Source of the DNA: Chitinophagaceae bacterium UBA4857 | GTDB taxonomy: Bacteria; Bacteroidota; Bacteroidia; Chitinophagales; Chitinophagaceae | Length of the DNA: 51,497 nt | Assembly: GCA_002399735.1 (NCBI GenBank) | Contig: DHEF01000021.1 | Span: forward strand, 4,973 to 56,469 | Direction of reading: 5' to 3' | Shown: piece by piece, positions 33,975 through 42,320 of the stretch | Layout of the letters: each line of letters opens with the position of its first letter | Position numbering within the stretch: the first letter of the stretch is position 1 | The notes under the pieces: model-generated | Databases searched by the model: none | Seen by the model: the letters and a program-made list of their open reading frames with translations, nothing else | What the model was told of the DNA's origin: nothing | Translations under genes and position numbers: made by a program

Positions 33975-34622
33975 ATGGTAATACAACAACATAAGCAAAC
34001 ACATCCGCTTTTAGCCCTGTTATTAATAATTGGTTGCAGTGTTTTGTTGTTCGCCTGCGAAAACGACCAAAAGGAAATAGATAAGTGGACTAAAGATGTA
34101 AAACTACCTGAGGTTGCCAAATTTATTGATGGTACCCTTAGCCAAAATGGTGTAGTAAAAGCCAAGTTAAAAGCCCCCGTAATGATTCGTATGGAGGGCT
34201 ATACCAGCGACTCCGTTTTTACCGAGTTCCCTAAAACCTTGCATGTCGATTTTTTTAACGACAGCATTAAACGTGAAAGTTGGCTGGATGCCAAATACGG
34301 CAAGTACTACAATAACCAAAACAAAATTTACCTGCGTGATAGTGTGGTAATCATTAATGTTCGTGGCGATACACTTTGGTGTCATGATATGTGGTGGGAC
34401 CAAAATACTAAAATGTTTTTTACGGATACGGTTGCCAAATACAAATCCTTTGGCCGCGATATAACCGGTTACCATGGTATGAAAGCCACGCAGGATTTAA
34501 AAACCGTTACATTTTTAACGCCTGTAGGCTCTATTGATACCGAGGCGGGCAATAAAAAAGATAGTGTGCCGCAGGCAATTCCCGTTGCTCGGGATACTAT
34601 TAAAACTCCGGTAAGCCGTTAA
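33975..34622 (+). CDS. lptC: LPS export protein LptC
   Basis: 215 residues. An N-terminal hydrophobic segment ends in LLFAC, a probable lipoprotein or anchor site. The remainder is the LptC/OstA-like beta-jellyroll: SQNGVVKAKLKAPVMIRMEG, FPKTLHVDFFND, ESWLDAKYGKYYNNQNKIYLRDSVVIIN, GDTLWCHDMWWDQ and TGYHGMKATQDL. LptC couples the inner-membrane LptBFG extractor to LptA in carrying lipopolysaccharide across the periplasm. The length and the KYGKYYNNQNKIYL pattern match the Bacteroidota LptC family. TAACTTGC (33952-33959) may be its -7 element. The other lpt genes are not in this window. Confidence 0.88.
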   Translation: MVIQQHKQTHPLLALLLIIGCSVLLFACENDQKEIDKWTKDVKLPEVAKFIDGTLSQNGVVKAKLKAPVMIRMEGYTSDSVFTEFPKTLHVDFFNDSIKRESWLDAKYGKYYNNQNKIYLRDSVVIINVRGDTLWCHDMWWDQNTKMFFTDTVAKYKSFGRDITGYHGMKATQDLKTVTFLTPVGSIDTEAGNKKDSVPQAIPVARDTIKTPVSR

Positions 34623-34626
34623 CCAG

Positions 34627-35232
34627 TTAGTTTTTAGTAAATCTTTTTTCTTCTTCCAACTGTTTAATAAGAGCGGTTGTTAACTTAATAAGACTATTCG
34701 TTTTTGTTTTCTGATTTTCATCGTAGTAAATATTTTCATGGCCGTCGTCAAAGATTTTAAAAGTCAGGTCATAGGTATCAACTGCTATGTCGGTTTTAAA
34801 AGTAGTTGACTTAAAAGTGTGAAAACAAGAGTGGCTAACAGAAGAAGAAACTTCCATTAATACTGTTTTAAAAAACTTTTTCCTTTTATAAAAATACCTT
34901 GGCGGTTTTATAACTTCTTTATGTATACTATCCCGATTATTAATGTAATATTCAAAAGGGTTATTAACTGATAATTTTATAGGCATGTAAATATTACAAG
35001 CATCAATTTTTACGATACTTGTTTCTCCTCGTTTATGAATGAAAGCATATTGTGGTGTTTCATTTGAACAACTGTCAAAAGGGGGTGTCATGCCATTGTA
35101 ATATTCTGAATAAATAACAAAACTGTCTATTTGTTCTTTTATTAAATATGCTTTCGTTCGGTCGTCTATTTCTTGCGCATAAATATGTCCCACTATAAAA
35201 TTCATACATAATATAAGCAGTAGTTTCCTCAT
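34627..35232 (-). CDS. Hypothetical secreted protein
   Basis: 201 residues with a signal peptide (MRKLLLILCMNFIVGHIYAQ). The mature part has a Lys-rich middle (PPRYFYKRKKFFK) and a helical C-terminus (LIKLTTALIKQLEEEKRF). Four Cys (pairs near 55 and 78, and 134) could make disulfides in the periplasm. No family recognised. It converges on lptC with only 4 bp between stops and has AT content above its neighbours, so it may be a recent insertion. Function unknown. Confidence 0.7.
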   Translation of the reverse strand: MRKLLLILCMNFIVGHIYAQEIDDRTKAYLIKEQIDSFVIYSEYYNGMTPPFDSCSNETPQYAFIHKRGETSIVKIDACNIYMPIKLSVNNPFEYYINNRDSIHKEVIKPPRYFYKRKKFFKTVLMEVSSSVSHSCFHTFKSTTFKTDIAVDTYDLTFKIFDDGHENIYYDENQKTKTNSLIKLTTALIKQLEEEKRFTKN

Positions 35233-35374
35233 ATCTTAAAAAGACCCTTTCCTTGTAACCTTTCCATAAAACTCCCCAAACTTTACCACAACCAATCAAT
35301 TTTTAATCTGTTTTTCCTGTTTTTACCACTAAACCGTATTTTTAATTTTAAATTTTTACTTTTTAATTAATTAT

Positions 35375-36364
35375 ATGGAATACAGATACATGGGTAAAAC
35401 CGGCCTGCAGTTAAGCTTGCTTTCATTTGGCAGCTGGGTTAGTTTTCATAAACAAATAGATGATAGCATAGCCGATGAACTAATGGGCATTGCTTACGAT
35501 AATGGTGTTAACTTTTTTGACAATGCCGAGATATATGCCCTGGGCGAAAGCGAAAAAATGATGGGCCGGGTATTACAAAAGAAAAACTGGGAGCGCAGCT
35601 CTTACACCGTTAGCAGCAAAGCATTCTGGGGCTGGCGCGGCGAAAAAAATAAACCCAACCAAACCGGACTTAGCCGCAAACATTTGGTTGAAGCCTGCCA
35701 CGAAGCCTTAGGTCGTTTACAAGTGGATTACCTGGATATATACTACTGCCATCGCCCCGATAAAAAAGTGCCTATTGAAGAAGTAGTATGGACCATGCAC
35801 CAATTAATACAACAGGGTAAAATTTTATACTGGGGTACCAGCGAATGGAGTGGGGTAGAAATTATGGAAGCCCATCGCATAGCAGCCCAACACCATTTAA
35901 TTGGACCAACGGTGGAACAACCACAATACAATTTGTTTGAGCGTAACAAAATGGAAAACGAATACAATATGGTTTTTAAAACCGTAGGTATGGGTACTAC
36001 TACCTGGAGCCCCTTAGCATCCGGTTTGTTAAGCGGCAAGTACAACGACGGCATACCTGCCGACAGCCGTTTTGCCATTGAGGGTTTTGACTGGTTAAAA
36101 GACCGCTGGATTAAAGATGGTTTTATTGATAAAGTAAAACAACTGGCGCTACTGGCAAAAGATGTAGAGGTGCCTTTAGCCGCTTTAAGCATTGCCTGGT
36201 GCTTATTAAATCCTAATGTAACTACAACCATATTGGGGGCTACTAACAAAGAGCAACTGTTGCAAAACTTTAAAGCACTGGAGGTTTTACCCAAATTAGA
36301 TAGTGCTATTGTAGCAAAAATTGAGGCCATTGTACAAAACAAACCGGTATTGCCGGAACATTAA
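35375..36364 (+). CDS. Aldo/keto reductase, Kv-beta/YghZ-like family
   Basis: 329 residues of TIM-barrel type. NADPH-dependent reduction of aldehydes or ketones is expected. The catalytic tetrad is visible: Asp49 (FFDNAEIY), Tyr54, Lys82 (SSKAFW) and His126 (YYCHRPD). The C-terminal cofactor-binding region (ILGATNKEQLLQNFKAL) is typical. The opening MEYRYMGKTGLQLS and long W-rich loops place it with the voltage-gated K+ channel beta-subunit-like group. Monocistronic with a strong terminator at 36381. Physiological substrate unknown; methylglyoxal detoxification is known for relatives. Confidence 0.94.
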   Translation: MEYRYMGKTGLQLSLLSFGSWVSFHKQIDDSIADELMGIAYDNGVNFFDNAEIYALGESEKMMGRVLQKKNWERSSYTVSSKAFWGWRGEKNKPNQTGLSRKHLVEACHEALGRLQVDYLDIYYCHRPDKKVPIEEVVWTMHQLIQQGKILYWGTSEWSGVEIMEAHRIAAQHHLIGPTVEQPQYNLFERNKMENEYNMVFKTVGMGTTTWSPLASGLLSGKYNDGIPADSRFAIEGFDWLKDRWIKDGFIDKVKQLALLAKDVEVPLAALSIAWCLLNPNVTTTILGATNKEQLLQNFKALEVLPKLDSAIVAKIEAIVQNKPVLPEH

Positions 36365-36380
36365 TAGCTTTAAATAAAAC

Positions 36381-36410
36381 CGACCCGCTAAAAAGCGGGT
36401 CGAGTTTTTT
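36381..36410 (+). terminator. Terminator of the aldo/keto reductase gene
   Basis: CGACCCGCT and AGCGGGTCG form a 9-bp stem with an AAAA loop, followed by a T run. Confidence 0.9.
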
Positions 36411-36723
36411 GAGGCCTTAAAACGATTACTGGACGGTTCCTCAAAGTTTTTCATTGGGGGTATTAGGATTTAAACGGGACTCATTTAACAAAAAAGCCTC
36501 AAAATTATTTATTTAATGCGGGCCTTATAATCAAATTCGTTTTTCACAGGGTTGGATAAAACTTATGCTTTATGGGGTAAATGTAATATCCGTTATTAGT
36601 TTATACCAGCGCATTTTTGGCTAAAAAAAAGCTTGTTAAATATACTTGCCAAGTCGTATTATTACCTTAGGTTTACTTAATCTCAATCAATACATTTAAA
36701 AATATTCTTCAAAAAGCTTGCGT
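36411..36723. other. Gene-free AT-rich spacer
   Basis: About 310 bp between the terminator and the SDR gene. I see no ORF, no repeat-family module and no riboswitch-like structure. A short TGAGGC/GCCTCA inverted pair (near 36409 and 36505) is the only symmetry. The last 100 bp are AT-rich, as expected for a promoter. Confidence 0.5.
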
Positions 36724-37545
36724 ATGTCATTAAAAAATAAAACTGTTTTTATTACCGGAGCCAGCAGAGGTATTGGAAAAGCCATTGCATTGCGGTTAGC
36801 CGCAGAAGGCGCAAATATTGTGGTGGTAGCAAAATCGGTAGAAGAAAATAGCAAATTAGGCGGCACCATTCATTCTTCTGCTCAGGAAATTGAAGCAGCC
36901 GGTGGTAAAGCCTTAGCAGTACAATGTGATATTCGTTATGAGGATCAAATTGTTGCTGCTGTAAACAAAGCCGTTCAAACTTTTGGCGGAATTGATATTC
37001 TTATCAACAATGCATCGGCCATTGCCTTAACGGGTACTGAACAAACCGAGCCCAAGCGTTTCGATTTAATGCACGACATTAACGTACGCGGAACATTTTT
37101 TGTAACTCAGGCTTGTATTCCTCATTTAAAAAAATCGGCCAACGCTCATATCATCACTTTATCGCCACCTATTAATATGCAGGTAAAATGGTTAAAGGGC
37201 CATGTGGCTTACACCATGGCAAAATACAACATGAGCATGATGGCATTGGGTTGGGCCGAAGAGTTTAAAAAAGACAAGATTGCATCCAACGCTTTGTGGC
37301 CTAAAACAACTATTGATACCGCCGCTGTGCGTAATTTATTAGGTGGTGAAGCTTTGGCAAAAATGAGTCGTACTACCGATATTTTAGCCGATGCGGTTTA
37401 TTACATTGTTACCAAACCCGCCAGCGAAATAAGCGGCAATTGTTTTATTGACGAAGCCGTTTTTGCAGCCGAAGGCATCACCGATTTAAGTAAATACTCG
37501 GTTATTCCCGGCGCTAATTTATATACCGATTTGTTTTTAGATTAA
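36724..37545 (+). CDS. Short-chain dehydrogenase/reductase, HSDL2-like
   Basis: 273 residues from ATG 36724 (MSLKNKTVFITGASRGIGKA). The Rossmann glycine motif is TGASRGIG at 11-18, NNAS is at 95-98, and the catalytic Ser147, Tyr163 and Lys167 are in order (LSPPIN, YTMAK). The conserved KSVEENSKLGGTIH segment, INMQVKWLKGHVAYTMAKYNMSM and NALWPKTTIDTAAVRNLLGG identify the hydroxysteroid-dehydrogenase-like-2 group, whose natural substrate is not settled. No C-terminal SCP2 domain is present, unlike the animal protein. Single gene with a terminator at 37567. Confidence 0.92.
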   Translation: MSLKNKTVFITGASRGIGKAIALRLAAEGANIVVVAKSVEENSKLGGTIHSSAQEIEAAGGKALAVQCDIRYEDQIVAAVNKAVQTFGGIDILINNASAIALTGTEQTEPKRFDLMHDINVRGTFFVTQACIPHLKKSANAHIITLSPPINMQVKWLKGHVAYTMAKYNMSMMALGWAEEFKKDKIASNALWPKTTIDTAAVRNLLGGEALAKMSRTTDILADAVYYIVTKPASEISGNCFIDEAVFAAEGITDLSKYSVIPGANLYTDLFLD

Positions 37546-37566
37546 ATAAACCTACTTCATATTTGT

Positions 37567-37596
37567 AAAAGACATCAGTTGGTTGGTGTCTTTTTT
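37567..37596 (+). terminator. Terminator of the SDR gene
   Basis: AAAAGACA and TGTCTTTT pair around a 10-base loop, followed by TTTT; its T run merges with the left end of repeat copy G. Confidence 0.8.
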
Positions 37597-37881
37597 GTTA
37601 GACCAGCTTTTGTCCCCTGATTGAGCAGATGTTGCGACGCTCCGTTCATCGTTCCGTTCGCTAATCAGCAAGGAAGTCATAGAATCGGGTAGCCCGTAAG
37701 AGAGTGTATGATAAGAGCGGCGACATTTATCAACGGACAAGTTTCTTATTTTCTTTGACTGTTGTTTATGTCGTAACAAACTGTTTTACATCTTCTGATA
37801 ATGGTGAGTAATGTTACAGGCGTATGAGTGTGCGACGCAAGGCACAATGATTAGTATTATTGCGGTTGATAACAAAAAAAA
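37591..37881. repeat. Intergenic repeat copy G, 291 bp with T/A-tract ends
   Basis: The gap between convergent genes has no gene. The left end is TTTTTTGTTAGACCAGC, then the module CTGATTGAGCAGATGTTGCGACGC...GTTCGCTAATCAGCA (37618-37670), which is the reverse complement of 18486-18540 in copy D with few changes. The right end is GTGTGCGACGCAAGGCACAATGATTAG...GTTGATAACAAAAAAAA, as in copy C. Same overall length as copy E. Confidence 0.72.
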
Positions 37882-37899
37882 TATCAAAACTGTATGCAC

Positions 37900-37929
37900 A
37901 AAAAAGAGCAGTTAACACTGCCCTTTTTT
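37900..37929 (-). terminator. Terminator of the enoyl-CoA hydratase gene
   Basis: On the minus strand AAAAAAGGGCAGT and ACTGCTCTTTTTT pair (one G-T) around GTTA; 30 bp after the stop codon. Confidence 0.75.
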
Positions 37930-37958
37930 AGAAAAATTTAAAAAATCAACTACTTATT

Positions 37959-38732
37959 TTACGCTGTAACAGCTTGTTTCTGTTTAATTTTTTCAATAGC
38001 TTTTTTACTATGCTCACTTGTAATTAGGCGTCCGCTAATACCGGCACGTTCAATTAATAATTTATCCCAGTGTTCGGTTCCTTGCCAGTTTAGCTTTTTT
38101 AATTCGGCAGTTGCCTCGGGGCTGCTTGCCACCAGTGTATGAGATAATCTTACAATCGACTCATCCATACTTTCTACCGATGGATGTAACTCGGCAAACA
38201 GCCCTTTTTTACGGGCCCAGTCGCCATTCCGCCACATGTGAGCATCAATAGCCAATTGTGTAAAAGCCGATAACCCTATTTTTCTTTCCACTGCAGGGCC
38301 TACTACAAACGGACCAATGCCTAATGCCAGCTCACTTAATTTTATATCCACACCTTCTACAGCAATAGCATAATCCACAGCGGCAGCAAGGCCTACACCA
38401 CCGCCAACACATTTACTATGTATACGGCCTATAATAAATTTTGGGCAAGTACGCATGGCATTAATCACGTGTGCAAAACCGCTAAAAAATTTTGTTCCTT
38501 CTTCGGTTGTTTTTATACTTGCTAACTCGTTAAATGATGCACCTGCACAAAATGCTTTTTCACCTTCCGATCGTAAAATGATAACCTTTGTTTCCCCATC
38601 ATTACCGGCACCATGTATAGCTTGCGCCAGTTGCTCCAGTATTCTGGATGGCAAAGAATTACTTTGCGGATGATGAAACTCGATAGTGGTTACGCCATTA
38701 TGAAACTCGCTTTTAACATATCCATTTTCCAT
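37959..38732 (-). CDS. Enoyl-CoA hydratase/isomerase family protein
   Basis: 257 residues of the crotonase fold. Oxyanion-hole segments are AFCAGASFNELA (about 61-72) and KCVGGGVGLAAAVDYAIA (about 107-124). The catalytic Glu expected in hydratases corresponds to the KLSELALGIGPFVVGP region. It lies 82 bp downstream of paaZ on the same strand, and its sequence style fits the crotonase members that accompany phenylacetate/aromatic-CoA degradation (PaaF/PaaG-like), so it may act on the product of PaaZ. The exact reaction, hydration or isomerisation, cannot be set by eye. Confidence 0.88.
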   Translation of the reverse strand: MENGYVKSEFHNGVTTIEFHHPQSNSLPSRILEQLAQAIHGAGNDGETKVIILRSEGEKAFCAGASFNELASIKTTEEGTKFFSGFAHVINAMRTCPKFIIGRIHSKCVGGGVGLAAAVDYAIAVEGVDIKLSELALGIGPFVVGPAVERKIGLSAFTQLAIDAHMWRNGDWARKKGLFAELHPSVESMDESIVRLSHTLVASSPEATAELKKLNWQGTEHWDKLLIERAGISGRLITSEHSKKAIEKIKQKQAVTA

Positions 38733-38814
38733 AGTTAAATTATTTTGTGGTGTAAATAAATATACAAAATTTTTAAACCAAAGGTTTATAAAGTATAGTT
38801 GCTAAAATGTTAAG

Positions 38815-40857
38815 TTACTTTGCCACCATGGTTAATATGGTAGATACGCCAACCAATGGTTCATCCGTATCATCAAAAATCTCTACCAGCCATTTTACAA
38901 TGCCTTTATCTATATCGGTTTCTTCTTTTTTATCCTGGGGTAATTTTTCTTTGCAGGTAAAGCGCACATGAATTTCGGTGCCGGGGTAAACCGGTTTGGT
39001 AAATCGCAGTTCATCAATACCGTAGTTTAGCAATACAGGGTTTTTATCATAACTGTCAACAAATAAACCGGCTGCCAGGCTCATTAATAAATAACCATGT
39101 GCTACTTGTTTTTCAAACATAGTGCCATTAAAATCGGTATAGGCAATATGCGCATAAAAATGGTCGCCGCTTAAGTCGGCAAACTCATCAATTAGCGTAG
39201 AGGTAATTAGTTTAGTATCGGTTATTAACTGGTCGCCAATGGCTAGCTCATCAAACTTTTTCTTAAACGGATGAATGGTATTGGTGTTACCCTTTGCATA
39301 TTGCTGGTACACTTGCGTAATAGCCGTTAGCATAGTAGGAGAGCCTTGTATTGCGGTGCGTTGCAGGTAATGTTTTACACCACGCAGTCCGCCCATTTCC
39401 TCGCCACCACCAGCACGTCCGGGGCCTCCATGTACCAGTAGTGGTAGTGGCGAACCATGTCCGGTATTTTCTTTGGCGCAATCGTTATTTAAAACCAATA
39501 TTCTGCCATGGTGCGAGGCGGCACCAATAACATAATGCTGTGCATGTTTTTCGCTGGCGGTAATAATGGAGCTGCACAAACTGCCCTTGCCCATTTTACT
39601 TAAAGCAATGGCTTCCTCCATACTCTTGTAAGGCATTAAAGTACTTACCGGCCCAAAAGCCTCCACCTCATGCGATACGGTTTGTTGCAATGGATTTGGG
39701 TTTAAAAGCAACAATGGCGATACAAAAGCTCCTTTTGTAGCATCAGCATCCACTACTTCTACACTATCCAGCGATCCATATATGATTTGTGAAGCTGCTA
39801 AAAGTTGTTGCACCTGTGCATATAACTCAGCTTTTTGGTCCTGCCCGGCTAAAGAACCCATACGCACTTTTTCATGCAGCGGATTGCCAATTACTGTTTG
39901 CATTAAAGCCGCAATAAGTGCTTTACTTACATCATCCATTTTATTATCGGGTACAAATATTCTGCGTACGGCCGTACATTTTTGTCCGGCCTTGGTGGTC
40001 ATTTCTTTGCGTACTTCTTTTATAAACAAGTCCCATTCAGGCATACCCGGTTCCACATCCGGTGCTAATACCATACAGTTTAGCGAGTCGGCTTCCATAT
40101 TAAACGGCACTGATTCGTTGATGATTTGTGGGTGTGCTTTTAATTTTTGACCGGTGAAGGCCGATCCGGTAAAGGTTACTACATCCTGCGACGTAACATA
40201 GTTAAGCATATCGCCTGCATTACCGCATAGTAGCTGTAATGCACCTTCCGGTAAAATACCCGATGCTATAATTTTTTGTACAACTGCTTCGGTTAAATAA
40301 CTGGTAACAGTGGCGGGCTTTACTACGCAAGGCACACCGGCTAACAGATTAACGGCTATTTTTTCCAACATACCCCATACCGGAAAGTTGAAAGCGTTAA
40401 TATGAATAGCCACCCCTTCTTTTGGTGTTAAAATGTGAGTAGCCGCAAAGGTGTTTTGCTTGCCCAGCATATGTGTTTCGCCATCAACGGCAAATGTGGT
40501 ATTGGGAAATTTTCTTCTTAATGATGCGTTGGCAAACAGGTTACCGATGCCGCCTTCAATATCTACCCAACTATCGGCTTTGGTAGCACCGGTTTTATAG
40601 CTAATCTCATAAAAATATGGCAGGTGTTCCCGCAAATACATGGCCAATGCTTTTAACATATTACCCCGTTCGTGGAAAGTCATTTTACGCAAGGCCGGGT
40701 TGCCTGTTGTACGGGCATAATGTAAAACGGCATTAAAATCTATGCCTTTGGTAGAGGTGGTAGCAATGGCTTCACCTGTAACAGCGTTAAACAAAGTTTG
40801 TCCTTCTCCGTCGCCGGTTATCCATTTGCCGGTAATATAATTGTGTAATTGTGGCAT
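38815..40857 (-). CDS. paaZ: Bifunctional oxepin-CoA hydrolase / semialdehyde dehydrogenase PaaZ
   Basis: 680 residues from ATG 40857 (MPQLHNYITGKWI), the usual PaaZ start and length. The N-terminal aldehyde dehydrogenase domain (about 1-520) has NAFNFPVWGMLEKIA, FTGSAFTG, Glu in NMEADSLNC and the nucleophile Cys in KAGQKCTAVRR. The C-terminal MaoC-like hotdog domain (about 540-680) has DLSGDHFYAHI and KQVAHGYLLMSLAAGLFV. PaaZ opens the oxepin-CoA ring of the phenylacetate pathway and oxidises the resulting semialdehyde. An enoyl-CoA hydratase gene follows. The ring epoxidase genes paaABCDE are not in the window. Confidence 0.94.
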   Translation of the reverse strand: MPQLHNYITGKWITGDGEGQTLFNAVTGEAIATTSTKGIDFNAVLHYARTTGNPALRKMTFHERGNMLKALAMYLREHLPYFYEISYKTGATKADSWVDIEGGIGNLFANASLRRKFPNTTFAVDGETHMLGKQNTFAATHILTPKEGVAIHINAFNFPVWGMLEKIAVNLLAGVPCVVKPATVTSYLTEAVVQKIIASGILPEGALQLLCGNAGDMLNYVTSQDVVTFTGSAFTGQKLKAHPQIINESVPFNMEADSLNCMVLAPDVEPGMPEWDLFIKEVRKEMTTKAGQKCTAVRRIFVPDNKMDDVSKALIAALMQTVIGNPLHEKVRMGSLAGQDQKAELYAQVQQLLAASQIIYGSLDSVEVVDADATKGAFVSPLLLLNPNPLQQTVSHEVEAFGPVSTLMPYKSMEEAIALSKMGKGSLCSSIITASEKHAQHYVIGAASHHGRILVLNNDCAKENTGHGSPLPLLVHGGPGRAGGGEEMGGLRGVKHYLQRTAIQGSPTMLTAITQVYQQYAKGNTNTIHPFKKKFDELAIGDQLITDTKLITSTLIDEFADLSGDHFYAHIAYTDFNGTMFEKQVAHGYLLMSLAAGLFVDSYDKNPVLLNYGIDELRFTKPVYPGTEIHVRFTCKEKLPQDKKEETDIDKGIVKWLVEIFDDTDEPLVGVSTILTMVAK

Positions 40858-40978
40858 TAGCAATAATCGTTGTTTACTTGCAAAATAAGGCAAGTTTGTA
40901 TTACAACAACATAATAAAAAATTTGTTGGCGGCCTGTAGTTAGGCCTGTTATTTTGGGTATTGCCTAATAGTAATGAC

Positions 40979-40986
40979 TACCTTTG
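40979..40986 (+). promoter_or_regulatory. -7 box of the 41005 lipoprotein gene
   Basis: TACCTTTG matches TAnnTTTG; a TTTG at 40953-40956 lies 22 bp before it, at the distance expected of the Bacteroidota -33 element. The start codon is 18 bp downstream. Confidence 0.6.
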
Positions 40987-41004
40987 CTCCTAAATTATTT
41001 TACC

Positions 41005-41460
41005 ATGATGTTTAAAAAAATGGCATTTGCCTGTGTGGCAACAATCGTATTGGCGGCTACTGCCTGTAATAATAAAGCAAATGATAACTTACAAGTGGAG
41101 GCCGATAGTTTGTTTGATGTAGTGATGAAAGGCCACGATGTGGGCATGCCTAAAATGATGAAAGTTGAAAAAATGCAAATAGCGGCAACACAACTTATGG
41201 ACTCAATAGGAAAATTACCTGCCGCACAACAACAGGCTTTAGCGGGGTATCGCTTGCAGTTGGATACATTGGTGAAAGATCTTAATTATGCCACTACGGC
41301 AATGGATAAATGGATGATGGAAATGAACTTTACGGATACTTTAAGCGATAATTTGCCTGAACGCATAAAATACTTGAGCAACGAAGAAATAAAGGTAAAT
41401 AAAATGAATGAGGCTATTACTAATTCATTGGCGAAGGGTGATACTTTGTTGAAGAAATAG
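41005..41460 (+). CDS. Hypothetical helical lipoprotein
   Basis: About 151 residues. The start is ATG 41005 or 41008; upstream codons belong to the promoter. The lipoprotein signal (FKKMAFACVATIVLAATAC) is followed by a mature part that is almost entirely helical and Met/Lys-rich (ADSLFDVVMKGHDVGMPKMMKVEKMQ; LAGYRLQLDTLVKDLNYATTAMDKWMMEM), with coiled-coil character. Similar small Met-rich lipoproteins are common in Bacteroidota and have no known function. Monocistronic, with a terminator directly after the stop. Confidence 0.75.
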   Translation: MMFKKMAFACVATIVLAATACNNKANDNLQVEADSLFDVVMKGHDVGMPKMMKVEKMQIAATQLMDSIGKLPAAQQQALAGYRLQLDTLVKDLNYATTAMDKWMMEMNFTDTLSDNLPERIKYLSNEEIKVNKMNEAITNSLAKGDTLLKK

Positions 41461-41466
41461 AAAGTA

Positions 41467-41500
41467 TGTCGTCAGGTGAATTATCTGACGACATTTTATT
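41467..41500 (+). terminator. Terminator of the 41005 lipoprotein gene
   Basis: TGTCGTCAG and CTGACGACA form a 9-bp perfect stem followed by TTTTATTTATTT. Confidence 0.8.
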
Positions 41501-41503
41501 TAT

Positions 41504-41769
41504 TTAACCACCAGTTAAAAACCGTTTCAGCTAATTTTTCTTTGTCAAAGTCTGATGATAATAAGCCATAGTGAGTAGTTAGCTCACTTGATATTATGTT
41601 AGCTAACTTTTTAGAATCGGCATTTTTATACAAATGTGAAAGCAGTTGAGGAGCAAGCTGCGCAGCAAAATGATTATCAGTATTATTGTAGGAAATCCCA
41701 CTTACTAATCAGTTTTTTTAATTGATGTAATGCTGTTAAGTATTGTTGGGTAGCCTCTTGTTCAGTCAT
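41504..41769 (-). pseudogene. Frameshifted third gene of the ParDE operon
   Basis: ATG 41769 overlaps the ParE stop by 8 bp and begins MTEQEATQQYLTALHQLKKLISK before a stop at codon 29. Near 41698 the frame that stays open shifts by one base and continues as ISYNNTDNHFAAQLAPQLLSHL, ending ...KEKLAETVLTGG at TAA 41504-41506. Joined, this is about 88 residues of helical, ordinary-looking protein. A single extra base (T near 41700) would explain it. I do not recognise the family. Either an inactivated accessory gene or a sequencing error; programmed frameshifting is less likely, as no slippery heptamer is evident. Confidence 0.6.
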
Positions 41770-42061
41770 TCATTCTACTTTTTAAATCCATTTGGTTGTG
41801 TAGTATCCTTACAATCTCTACCTGTTTTACATTTATTTCTCTGTAAAAAATAATATGTTTTCCTGCTTTAAATCCACGAATCTTGGTTGACAGTTCTGTA
41901 TAAGCTTTGCCAATAAGCGGTTTTTTTGCCACTTCTTTAAAACCACTAACAAGCAATTCGTAATATTTATCGGCTTGGTTTTCCGACCATGTTTCGTAGG
42001 TGTAATTCCATATGTCAGAAAGGTCGTTAACGGCTTTGTTGGTTAAAACATATTTAGCCAT
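41762..42061 (-). CDS. parE: ParE/RelE-family toxin
   Basis: 99 residues, the usual size. The pattern YVLTNKAVNDLSDIWNYTYETWSENQADKYYELL, KKPLIGKAYTEL and GFKAGKHIIFYREINVKQVEIVRILHNQMD is typical of the ParE branch, whose characterised members poison DNA gyrase; RelE-like ribosomal mRNA interferases share the fold. The terminal RILHNQMD is the conserved strand and tail. It overlaps the antitoxin gene upstream by 8 bp, so translation is coupled. A third, frameshifted gene overlaps its 3' end. Target not proven. Confidence 0.93.
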   Translation of the reverse strand: MAKYVLTNKAVNDLSDIWNYTYETWSENQADKYYELLVSGFKEVAKKPLIGKAYTELSTKIRGFKAGKHIIFYREINVKQVEIVRILHNQMDLKSRMND

Positions 42062-42305
42062 TTTTTCGCTTTTGGGTTTTTAAGCTGGCTAAATGCTTTT
42101 TTGCATCAAATTTTTGTGCTGTTCCACTTTCAATGCCTTCTTTTATGGCTGCTTTTAAAGCAAGTACTTTTGTTTCCTCGTCTTCTAAAAGTCTGAGGCC
42201 GGCACGTATTACTTCGCTGGCGTTTTTATAACGGCCTTCTGCAATGCTGTTTTCAACAAAGTCTTCAAAATAGTCGCCTAGCGATACTGATGTATTACGT
42301 CCCAT
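42054..42305 (-). CDS. parD: ParD-family antitoxin
   Basis: 83 residues from ATG 42305 (MGRNTSVSLGDYFEDFVENSIAEGRYKNASEVIRAGLRLLEDEE). The first 45 residues are a ribbon-helix-helix DNA-binding domain (NTSVSL strand, two helices with SEVIRAGLRLLE). The rest is the Lys-rich disordered region that wraps the toxin. It binds ParE and represses its own operon. A perfect 7-3-7 inverted repeat covering the -7 region upstream (42321-42342) is the likely operator. The toxin gene overlaps its end. Confidence 0.93.
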   Translation of the reverse strand: MGRNTSVSLGDYFEDFVENSIAEGRYKNASEVIRAGLRLLEDEETKVLALKAAIKEGIESGTAQKFDAKKHLASLKTQKRKNG

Positions 42306-42320
42306 ATTATACAATTTTAC

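Noticed and set aside
36409..36510. TGAGGC...GCCTCA as a second terminator or regulator after the aldo/keto reductase
   Set aside because: The arms are only six bases and about 90 bp apart; chance is sufficient.
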